Shown here in pieces: positions 11,891 through 21,370 of a stretch of DNA of 64,000 nt. This stretch comes from Pestalotiopsis fici W106-1. Lineage: Eukaryota > Ascomycota > Sordariomycetes > Amphisphaeriales > Sporocadaceae. The position numbers and the translations under genes were made by a program. The stretch lies in NCBI RefSeq assembly GCF_000516985.1, contig NW_006917100.1, forward strand, positions 1,787,490-1,851,489, in the 5' to 3' direction. Below the pieces are notes generated by a model. The model saw only the letters and a list, made by a program, of their open reading frames with translations, ran no database searches and was not told the DNA's origin. Each line of letters begins with the position of its first letter. Positions within the stretch are counted from its first letter, which is position 1.

Positions 11891-13912
11891 ATGGCACACA
11901 GTGAAGCGCCAACGTCAGCCGCCTTTGATGGCACCGGCGACTACAATGAGCACAACGCAAGTATGCATCCGCCACATCATGGCATGTCGGCTGGCAAATA
12001 CCTCGCCACGCGCGTGAGCACGCTGAAGCCGGCAATGGCCAATGCCCCAAATCCCATCAGACTGGTCCGCATGCTCAACCGCCACCACTGGGCATTCTTC
12101 TTTGTCGCATTCTGGGCCTGGGTAAGTTTTACATGATTTCACCATATCAACAACAACAACATACCTGCCGAATCCTCGAGTAAAACTGACTGGCGCGCTC
12201 AAATAGACATGGGATGCCTTCGATTTCTTCACAGTTTCACTCACTGTCAGTGACCTAGTCAAGACGTTCAAAGTTCACAAGCCAGATATCACCAACACGG
12301 ACATAACCTGGGGAATCACGCTGGTTAGTATTCTTACCAATGAGAGAGCAGCTCATGACCGCGGTGGCAATGTAGCGACTTACCAATTTGGCAGGTATTA
12401 ATGTTCCGTTCTGTCGGGTCCATCATTTTTGGTGTAGCTGCCGATAGATATGGTCGCAAATGGCCCTTCATTGTCAACAACTTTCTCTTCATTGTCCTTG
12501 AACTGGTACGTCATGCCTCAAATTGCGGCTCATCGCCGTCCATACCAAGCTTTTTTTGTGGCTGCCTCGCGAATCGTAGGGGCCAGGTTTGTTGTGAAGG
12601 CCCACGGGAGCCAAGACCGCCATAGTGCGGCCAAGCCCTCACAACTATCTTGGCTGCAGATTTATGAGCTGGGCAGCCATAGTACCTACCCCAAAAGCGG
12701 CACAGGTCTTGGAGACCTATCGGAATTGGTGATAAAGTTGACTAATACTTGTTCAAAAAGGGTACGGGTTTCTGTCAGACATATGAACAATTCCTCGCGT
12801 GTCGCGCACTCTTTGGTATTGCAATGGGCGGTCTCTATGGCAATGCTGCAGCCACCGCATTGGAAGATCTCCCGGCCGAAGCACGTGGATTGATGAGCGG
12901 CTTGCTGCAACAGGGCTACGCATTCGGCTACCTACTTGCTGCCGCCTTTTCACGAGGACTCGTCAACACGACTCCCCACGAGTGGCGTCCCCTGTATTGG
13001 TTCGGTGCCTGTCCGCCATTGATATTCATCATTTGGCGATTTTTCCTGGATGAGACCGACACGTACAAACACCATCAGTCTTTGCGCAAGACTGAAGGTG
13101 GAAGCGTTGGCAAGACCTTTGTCGAGGAGGGCAAGGTTGCCGTCAAGCGCCATTGGCTACTGCTTGTTTACTTGGTCTTGCTCATGGCTGGCTTCAACTT
13201 CATGTCGCACGGCTCCCAGGACCTATACCCAACCATGCTCCAGAACCAGTACAATTTTGGTGCTACCGAGGTCACTGTCACCCAGTACGTCTTTCCACAA
13301 CATATTCTGTGTGAATGTTGCACGCTAATATTCTACTTCTATAGGGTTGTAGCAAACTTGGGTGCCATGCTTGGCGGTACCGTTGTTGGCTATTCGTCTC
13401 AGATCTTTGGTCGTCGTATTAGTATCATCGTCATATGCATAGTCGGTGGTGCTCTGCTGTATCCCTACACATTTGTTTCCAACCACGGGATCATCGCCGC
13501 GGCATTCTTCCAGCAATTTTGCGTACAAGGTGCTTGGGGTGTCATTCCCATTCATCTGATGGAACTGTCGCCTGGTGCATTCCGAACCTTTGTCGTGGGT
13601 ACTAGTTACCAATTGGGCAACCTGGTGTCATCAGCAAGTTCGACCATCGAGTCCACCATCGGCGAGCGGTTCCCTCTGCCGCCAAAGGGAGAGACGAAGC
13701 GCTATGAATATGGCAAGGTTATTTGCATCTTCATGGGTTGTGTTTACGCCTATGTTATCCTCCTGACCTTTATCGGACCCGAACATCTGAGCCGCTCGTT
13801 CGACGCTGCCCACGACGCCGACCTGGATGAAGCAACTGCTCACAGGCACGAAAAGCCTCACGTTGTGGAGGATGAGGAGAAGGGCGCAACTCGTCATATG
13901 AGCGATGCTTAA
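11891..13912 (+). CDS. MFS carboxylate:proton symporter, JEN1-like
   Basis: Five exons give 516 aa: 11891-12121, 12207-12323, 12395-12505, 12761-13284 and 13345-13912. The protein is a 12-TM major facilitator of the plasma membrane; the JEN branch imports lactate, pyruvate and related monocarboxylates, sometimes dicarboxylates, with protons. Evidence: the opening WTWDAFDFFTVSLTVSDL, the MFS loop 2-3 signature GVAADRYGRKWPF, ACRALFGIAMGGLYGNAAA, and the JEN-like NFMSHGSQDLYPTMLQNQ. It ends in a hydrophilic, acidic C-terminal tail. The start has an excellent context (gaccATGG). Intron 3 is 255 nt, much longer than the others. Such genes are usually repressed by glucose in fungi, but no CreA site was convincing here. 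Substrate is inferred from family. Confidence 0.92.
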
Positions 13913-15130
13913 ATGGTCACTATGGACCGGATGATTAGGGCAGTCGGTGATTGGAAACATCTGTCCTTTGGGGCTACTGGATTCCATCACCATGGCGATC
14001 TAAATGCTCAGGATCGGATTGGAGTCTACATCATAGCGAACTAGGTATTAATGGTTTTCGTGAATTGATAGTTCCGGATGTCAAAAATAATTACAGCCTT
14101 CTCATGACGTGCAATTCAGAATGGCTCTTGATATACTCAGCCTAACAACAAACCACAACTACTATCTGCTGGTAATGATTTCAAAAAGAACTTGAAGACT
14201 TGATGTTACGTCAAGGCCGCGTTGACGGCGCAGTCCACCGGTGCCGCTGACCTCTTTCCTCACCCGGAGTTCATGGTCTGGCGGTATTCTGAACAAGGTC
14301 TTTCCGGGCAAAGTTCCCAGGGTGGGAGTGGTTCCTGTGTATGCTTTCAAGATTGGTTGGCAGACATAGGAGTTGAAACCCCCAGTGAGATGGAGGGGAG
14401 GAGGTTGGGAAGGAGGGAAAAAAAAAGGGGGAAGCGAGAGAAAACACGCACTCATCGATCAGATGAGACTCATGTGTGTTCGCGGCACAGGTGCACGCTT
14501 TACCCACAGTGCAGCCGCCCTTGGCCGGCGAAAACAAGTAGATGAGATTATGAAGGTGATGAAATGTAGCAGTGGAAATCGGACCTTCTTCCTGGCGGAG
14601 GTCTTCTTTTTAGAAGCCGACCTGGGACCCGAATTAGAAGGCAGAACCTCTAGACCTGGAGATCATGGCCCGCCACATTCAAGTCGTGGAAAGTATTGTG
14701 AGCACTCAACCTGTCCTCTCCTGCGGACTGAATTCAGGTAGGGTGCGATTACCAAACATTGTGGCAGCCGACGTGGAAAAGGCAAAGGACATTATTCGCC
14801 GGCGCCATCTCTCCATCTTTCACGCCGTAGAAAGCTGTGCTATAAGTGAAAGAAGGGAAAAGATGAAGTCGCAAATAGGGTCATCACATTATTGTCAAAT
14901 TCAAGAGTTATCGTAGACTCGAATCAATTCATTCTCTAAACTGATCGGAACTATGACAAACTGCGACACCGGCTGCTACGTGAATCTTTGGTAGGTAGGC
15001 GATGCCCTTTGCATTTCAATGGAAACTCAAACCGCAAATCAAAGTGGTATCACTTATCCCAGTGTACACCAATAACGCCTCGCTTTCATATCATTATCAT
15101 CGTCGTGTACTTTACGCCTAGGCGTCCTCC
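13913..15130. other. intergenic region
   Basis: No supported gene. The main feature is a purine-rich tract at about 14388-14445 (repeated gag/gga and a run of nine A). The 3' ends of the convergent permease and macrodomain genes lie at its two borders. Confidence 0.6.
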
Positions 15131-16058
15131 TTAGTCATTCTGCTTCTGCTTCTTCTGAACATGGTCGGGGTCGGAAGGATCTGCCTTGGGCACATCAGGC
15201 AGCTGACTGATGGTTGCCTCGGCCTCGGCGTTCTCCTCCTTTGCGGCTCTCTCTTGCTGCGATGATGTCTCCATGCTAGGGGGAAAGAATCGACTGAGAA
15301 GGAAAATTAGTACATGGCCCTAGATTTGAAGGGAGGTGAGAAGTTTACGGTAGAGTGGCATTGTACGAGTGAACGTCCTTCTCCTCAAATGTGACAAAGA
15401 TGACCTTGTCGAGCTTGTGTCCATGCTCGCCATCAAGAAAGTTCTTGACAGTCTCGCAGGCAACCACCGAAGCATCCAGGCTGGGATAACCATAGACACC
15501 TGTGCTAATAGCGCTAAAGGCAATCGTCTTGACGCCAGACTGCACAGCGAGGCGCAGGCACGAGTCGTAGCACGACGAAAGGTCAACCTTGGCTTGGGTG
15601 GGCCCTACGCGGAAGAAGACGGGGCCGACGGTGTGAATCACCTTGCGCGAGGGCAGGTCGTAGGCGTCGGTGATCTTGGCCGAACCGGTGCCGCAACCCT
15701 GAAGGGTGCGGCACTCGGCCAGGAGCCCCGGGCCGGCGGCGCGGTGGATCGCCCCGTCGACGCCGCCGCCGCCCAGCAGGGATCGCTTGGCGGCGTTGAC
15801 GATGGCGTCGACGGCCATGGTGGTGATGTCGCCTCGGATCAAGCCGACGCGGTCATTGTGGGCGGGCGTGGCGCCCGACACTGGAAGCGTCTTGGCAGGC
15901 TGGAGCTTCTTGAGCTTGTACAGCAGAGCCAAGGAGGGAATGTCGGATGCGGAGATGGGCGCCATCTTTCGAAACATTGGCGAGTGAATGAAGTCGGTCC
16001 CAGGTGCATAAAAAGAGGCTCTTTCTCTTTGGTAAATCCTTGTCAAGAATCTATCCAA
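15131..16058 (-). CDS. macrodomain ADP-ribosyl hydrolase (MacroD type)
   Basis: Two exons, 16058-15349 and 15293-15131, give 290 aa. MacroD-type macrodomains remove ADP-ribose from proteins and deacetylate O-acetyl-ADP-ribose. The diagnostic stretch is present: GLIRGDITTMAVDAIVNAAK, then a glycine-rich GGGGVDGAIHRAAGPGL, then IHTVGPVF, and the second binding loop AFSAISTGVYGYP. The ~54-residue C-terminal tail encoded mostly by exon 2 is acidic/charged and probably disordered. The chosen start adds an N-terminus (MDRFLTRIYQRER) with Arg and no early acid run, compatible with a mitochondrial presequence as in human MACROD1; an internal Met (MAPISASDIPSLALLYKLKK) could instead start a cytosolic form. 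Function is well supported, location is inference. Confidence 0.9.
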
Positions 16059-16134
16059 ATAGCTGAGGATATGTGAGTCGAAGGGAGGAAGTGGTACAAT
16101 TGTTTGTTGAGTTATTGCAGAGTTTCGCGGGGGG

Positions 16135-16142
16135 TGACGTCA
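16135..16142. promoter_or_regulatory. perfect CRE (bZIP site), TGACGTCA
   Basis: An exact palindromic tgacgtca lies 77 bp upstream of the macrodomain gene's first ATG. This is the consensus for CREB/ATF-type bZIP factors (Atf1/AtfA in fungi), which act in stress responses. Site identity is read from sequence; use by this gene is inferred. Confidence 0.55.
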
Positions 16143-17180
16143 TAAGGGTTTATGAAACCTTTGATGAACAGAATGAATACCAAGGTATGCAACATACTTT
16201 TCTCATGATTTTGTGCTACCTCAGGTGCATATCATCCAGGCATAGAAAGAAGTTTAAGCCTTGGCGACAACCGTTTCGTACTGAATAGTATCAATACCCG
16301 TATGGAAGATTTATGCTCTGCTGGCTAATACAGGAGCCCTATGCAATTCCTCCACTGTGCAGTTGCATTATGGCAAAAGGCTTTTTCATTCAAGAAATAT
16401 TTATTCTAAACAGCAAGTTAGATAATCCTTCCAATCACGGCATAAAATGACATTCAGCCGTCTTCATTGAGTTCCCTTGTGAATGTCGTGCTTAAGTGAG
16501 CTCTCAAGGCCTGGCGAGCACATTCCCAAGGCAGATCAAGATCAGCTAGGCATCACAGCTTTGCCTTGGTAGGTCAGCTCGCGACCACCGATCAATCACT
16601 TCTAATTTGTGGCATGTATTCCGCGGAGATTTCTGCTAAGATATGCCTGAGCTCAATTCCTAGCCAGGACACATTCACGGATGAAATGTGATGCACACCA
16701 TCCTTGTTCCACCACTTTTGTCTTCTCAGCGGTATCAATGTATCATTATACCCAGGGTTCTTATTTTATTTCGGAGAAGTCTTGTACAAATCAATGTCCA
16801 GGCACCATGTCTTGTCAATGTTCAGCCTTGTCCATCAAGGAGGCACGACAAGGGAGAAAAGACTGTCTTGATCTATGCCTCAGACCTCCGATGCTGAAGG
16901 TAACAAATTTCTGACCTTGTACTCGATTATATAAGAATATGCCAAGTGGCAGTCTGAATCTCAAATCATCTTCATGCCCTCATCAACTTCCCTTCAAATC
17001 ATTTTCACTTACAACTTTAGAGAAACCTCTATTCTGTTCAACTTTCACCGCACGTCTACTTGGTCTCAATCGTAATCCTGGCCTCGAGGGTGAAGAACAC
17101 TGGTATTCCAAACCTATTATCAATCACTCATCTCAGCATAGACATCATTCGAGACAGCTCGCAAGTGACAGTCAGTCAAC
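16143..17180. promoter_or_regulatory. divergent intergenic region with TATA box for the zinc-knuckle gene
   Basis: About 1 kb separates the divergent macrodomain and 643-aa genes. A TATA-like gattatataag at about 16925-16935, followed by CT-rich sequence (16970-17060), fits the core promoter and 5' UTR of the plus-strand gene starting at 17181. No other gene is supported. Confidence 0.5.
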
Positions 17181-19112
17181 ATGGCGGATCACGGACAACA
17201 CAATACAGCCACTCCGACCCATGCTCCTTCGGACGGGCATCCAGCCAAGCCGAATTCGTCAAGTGAACAGCCCAAGGTCGACCGACAACAACCCAATACA
17301 AATACGGCTTTCACTCAGGCAGAGCGTCTAGTTCGATTCCGCTTTGGAGGTCCAGAGGCCTCTCCCAGCTCGACCGGGTCGTCGGACAAGAACGCGCCCA
17401 GCCAGCCTCAAACAGTCGTTGTAGCTGAAACTCAACAGACAAGCCAAGGCACACAGACATTGCCTTCCCCTCAGATTTCGAACGCAAACGATGTTACAAC
17501 ACCTTCCCAACCATCCAATGTCAAGGAGGACAAGACTGAGCCAAACACTCCGACTTCAAGTTCCAATGATCAAGTCCAACCTGCAGACTCGACAAGAGTG
17601 GACAATGGTCGTGTCGACCCATTGCCTACAGAAGAAGTCGACAGTGACACAAGAAACAGTACCGGCACTGATGTCAGTAGTAGTGGGGGTCCTGCTGCAC
17701 CACATCTCTCAGCCAATGTTCCCTCTGGAGTCCAATCAACAGGAACCAAGACGCCCACAGACTCCGCATCCAATCCCGCAACAGGCGGCACTGATCAAGA
17801 TGCTAGCAAGCAACCGAAAGCAGACTCTCACAAACTTCAATCAGCGCCTGCACCGTCCGGCGACTCTGGGCCTCTAGGTTACATGGTGCAATGCCCCAAC
17901 TGCTTGCAAACCAAATCCATAGAGCACTTTCACCATGCCAAACATGCCAAAAAAGTTGTAAAGAATTGCCGCAGCTGCCGAGAGCTAGACCGGGCAGACC
18001 AAGCCAAGGTCAAAAGGGCTGCCAAGCAATTCGCCCAGGGCAAGGACGCCGAAGCCATTCTGATCGATCTAGGTGTATTGCCGGAGAACAGCTTGACTTC
18101 GTCTGGCGAGATCACAGTCAAGGCTTTGGCTCCGCCCAAGCCGGCACCGCAAAGGGACGCAGCCAAACAAACCAAGGTACCGCAACCAAAGGAGACTATC
18201 CACAATTGCCCCAAGTGCGACAAGAAGATGCCCGAGAGTCAATTCTTTCGAGAAGGGTACTCGATGCGCACTTGTAACAATTGTGCCACGCGAAAGCCTG
18301 CAACTGTCGACATTTCTGTTCAACCGATTCAGAATGGAAAAGACACCGAGACCCGAGATATCCTCCTCGACAAGGTGAAAGATGCTTGCTCTCAAGCCGC
18401 TGTTTCTCAGCCCGAGTCGCAGCCTTCCAGCAACAAGCGACAGTACCCCTCGTTTGACGGTCTTTCCGATTCCATGAAGAAGCTTAAAACGAATGATACA
18501 ACACCAGTCAATGATTCCGCGAACCGAGCCACTCCGACTCAAGTCCTGTCACAGGCAACCCAGATTCAAGAGAACTCCGACAGACCGGCTGATACCGCCA
18601 TGACGCTGCGCGGAGGAGGCGGTGGGCTTATCAACATCAGGAGATTGAACAAGCAGCAGAAGCGATCGCAGCGGCCCGAGAGGAAAGCAGTTGGTCATCA
18701 CAGGTTATCTGCCTTGGCTACTTTGTACGATCCGACCATGTCCATCTCCGAGCCGATCTTCATCCTTGGCAGAGACTACTTGACTGGGAATATCCCGTTG
18801 CAGATCCTGGCGCGCCAGCGCGGCCTGACGACCGAAGAGCTCCTGCCCGAGGCTCGACGAAGTCTGATTCTCTACCTCTTGGAGGCGATTCCCGAGTTTG
18901 GCAACATTTTGGCACGGCTCTTGAAGCACAACCTCTTTGCCAAGGCCCTTGATGGCAAGGACATCACCACGCACGCTCAACTCTTGCATTTATTCCAGAA
19001 TGAGGCTGAGGCGTTCAAGCAGGTCTTGCACCAAGAGGACATGAGACGTAAGCTAGTCAATGCTTTGGAGCAGGTGAGGGTAGATCAGATTGATGACTGG
19101 TGTAACGCATAA
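17181..19112 (+). CDS. unknown protein with two paired-CxxC zinc knuckles
   Basis: A single exon of 643 codons; I do not recognise a named family. Residues 1-230 are Pro/Ser/Thr/Gln/Asp-rich and likely disordered. Two similar putative zinc-binding modules follow: C-x2-C-x21-C-x2-C at about residues 238-266 (CPNC ... CRSC) and C-x2-C-x18-C-x2-C at about 343-368 (CPKC ... CNNC). Each has an aromatic residue in the middle (HFHH, QFF), resembling treble-clef knuckles such as those of Stc1-like or HNH-like proteins. After a Gly run (LRGGGGG) and a basic patch (NKQQKRSQRPERK) comes a ~130-residue region predicted helical and globular (ALATLYDPTMSISEPIFILG onward). Nucleic-acid or protein binding is plausible. 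The start sits in a fair context (caacATGG). Confidence 0.7.
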   Translation: MADHGQHNTATPTHAPSDGHPAKPNSSSEQPKVDRQQPNTNTAFTQAERLVRFRFGGPEASPSSTGSSDKNAPSQPQTVVVAETQQTSQGTQTLPSPQISNANDVTTPSQPSNVKEDKTEPNTPTSSSNDQVQPADSTRVDNGRVDPLPTEEVDSDTRNSTGTDVSSSGGPAAPHLSANVPSGVQSTGTKTPTDSASNPATGGTDQDASKQPKADSHKLQSAPAPSGDSGPLGYMVQCPNCLQTKSIEHFHHAKHAKKVVKNCRSCRELDRADQAKVKRAAKQFAQGKDAEAILIDLGVLPENSLTSSGEITVKALAPPKPAPQRDAAKQTKVPQPKETIHNCPKCDKKMPESQFFREGYSMRTCNNCATRKPATVDISVQPIQNGKDTETRDILLDKVKDACSQAAVSQPESQPSSNKRQYPSFDGLSDSMKKLKTNDTTPVNDSANRATPTQVLSQATQIQENSDRPADTAMTLRGGGGGLINIRRLNKQQKRSQRPERKAVGHHRLSALATLYDPTMSISEPIFILGRDYLTGNIPLQILARQRGLTTEELLPEARRSLILYLLEAIPEFGNILARLLKHNLFAKALDGKDITTHAQLLHLFQNEAEAFKQVLHQEDMRRKLVNALEQVRVDQIDDWCNA

Positions 19113-21370
19113 GTATTGCTAGATTGACGGGAGGATGAGATGTTTTGTTTTCTTCAAGAGTTGCAAGGGATACGGATAGAGAAATGGCGTTTCTGATTTG
19201 GAAATCGGCGTTCTTTGGCATGTCAGCAAGAGCAGGTGCCTCTTAGCTGCAGGTTATGGTATCATGGCATCACGGAGGGCATAGAGGTTCAAATCGTACT
19301 TGACAATAGATCTGATGATTCGTACTACCTGGATCGCATCATGTGAGACATTTGACTGACAGACACGTCAACTGGCTTGACCTCCACTTCTGGAATTCTA
19401 GGCACTGCCTGGTAGTTGCAATCAATCTTTCTTGAGTGATTGTCTTATGTCATCTTTTCTTGCAACAAGTGCTACATTCGAAGAAGGTAACCAGTGACTC
19501 GGGTGCATCTCGTCCTATCTGTAGGTGCCAAGCCAATGCGACGACTCCTGAAACTGATAAAGGATAAAAATGAGCCATGCCAAATCATTCTCAACGCCTG
19601 CATTCAGACAGGCCACGTGGGGCAAACAGGAGACCTAATCTCTTAAGCTACAATGCTCTAACAAGGTTTCTGTTTGTTGGTCCAAGTAATGCATCGTCGA
19701 AGAAGGAGACTTCGGTCCCCTTCTAGCCGCGCATTTCAATGTTCTATTGAAGTCACACTGCCAACTGGCAAAATGTCTAGTTTTGGCACCCTTCAAAACG
19801 ATTTTGACTCATGTATCCATTGATAATATTAAATAATAATATTTGAAACTAGAAGACATGATGACTCTTCCCTTGTCAACTCGTTGGTGTACCATCTGTC
19901 TTGAGCCATACATTCTCACGCCATCCAGAGAGTCAGCACGGATAGGAGAAAGAGGGGAAAGGGGCAAAAGAATAAGGACAGGAAGGAAAAAAGACTTAAA
20001 AAAAAAACTAATCTATTTCGATCTCTAGCCCCCAGCCCCCTCCATGTAGCGTGGATCAGACGCTTGAGTTTGTTCTCACTGACTGGGCACAATCCGAGCC
20101 AACTGGTGGAATCGAACTGGCGCGCTTTGTGGTATTGATGACAAGTTTCCAGAGCGCGCGTTTAGAAACTTGTCAGGAATACCACTAAGCTATTGCTGAC
20201 CCGAGAGCAGTGTTTGTTTCTTTGTTGAAAACAGAGCAGTTTAACCAGGTCTATGAAACGTGGTGTGGTCGGGGGGCCAATGAATGAGGTTTTACCCAGA
20301 GTTTCTCCTTGATACGAATGGTGCAAACGGCCTTCGTCTCATGCGACCCCTAAACATCTTGCCCAGTTATTCGTTGAGGATGGATGATAGCTCGAGACCC
20401 TCCTTGATAAAGGTGACATGGAAACAATCATGTCCAGCTCGAGAAGAAGAATCAACACTACAGCTCTTTGTTGCACTGTTTCCTTCATGTCACGGCAGTA
20501 AAGTTTTTTCTTTCTTTTTGTTCTTCGGGAATACTTCTGATCAGAGAAACATTGTCACCCTATATAGGATGCACAATCGCAACCAGATCGTCCGAGTCCA
20601 TGCATTTACGAGATGATACGCAATTTTTCTGTGTAGTTGATGAACACCGTGGCCGATGTCGTGAACTTGACTACGCAGCATACCTAGGGACTTAGTTATT
20701 TTTCGAATGATATCCCAAGATTCTCGATGTCAAAATGGAAGCAAAAGGTTTCAGAAATATTGAAGTTGATATTTTGCCCGCCTCAGCTCAGCCTTTTTCT
20801 TTTAGTCATTCCATGCAAGCATGTTTACATATACAGCCTTGTATACCTAGTGTCGTACTCTGACAAAGCAAGTGGTGGATGTGCAATTTGTTAATGTATT
20901 GAGCGGCCTCTGGATCTAATCCCTTGCGTGCTTCTCCTTTCTTCGCCCGGCTTGGCAGTGCTGCTGTCTCTCCTGCACGTCACTAAGTCCGCAAATGTAC
21001 CTTGAGCAAACCATGACAATCGCAAAGCCTGTGGCTGGCGGGCAGGCTCCAGCTGTGGTAGGATATGTGACTACTGCATTTCGTCCAATAAAGGGACTAA
21101 TAATGCTCACCTATTCATTGTTCCCATATGTGTTTTCATTCCCTAATCCGTCCGACTGCTTTGGAATGTGTTTGCCCGGCAACGCCTGGGCATTCTCCAT
21201 TCCAGCTATTGCAAGTCTGTGCGTAATTTACATGTCTCATCCTAGACCAAACAATATTTCTCCGCTCTCGATATTTTTTTGCGCGAGAACTTCCCTTTCA
21301 TTGCTCAACTCTCCTCCTGGTATCATGACCTAGCGGCGGCGAGGTATTAACAAACGACGTAACATTCATC
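19113..21370. other. intergenic region containing a structured A/B-box hairpin
   Basis: No protein gene is supported in this 2.26-kb stretch. Its notable content is a long imperfect palindrome with tRNA-like promoter boxes at 20108-20192 (listed separately). The rest is AT-leaning sequence with short spurious ORFs. Confidence 0.55.
19998..20192 (-). ncRNA. candidate Pol III-type element: tRNA-like A and B boxes, hairpin and oligo-T
   Basis: Read on the minus strand, an A-box-like TAGCTTAGTGGTA (20192-20180) is followed by an exact B-box-like GTTCGATTCC (20117-20108) and then a run of ten T (20007-19998). Between the boxes is a strong hairpin: arms of 8 and 10 bp (gtggtatt at 20129-20136 with 20178-20185, and gacaagtttc at 20140-20149 with 20165-20174), a symmetric 3-nt internal loop and a 15-nt apical loop. 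It is not a normal tRNA: T and acceptor stems do not pair. It could be a decayed tRNA, a tRNA-derived SINE remnant, or chance. Confidence 0.25.

Noticed and set aside
20108..20192. Ordinary tRNA gene
   Set aside because: A and B box words are present, but the T stem and acceptor stem do not pair and the box spacing is too long; kept only as a low-confidence Pol III-like element.
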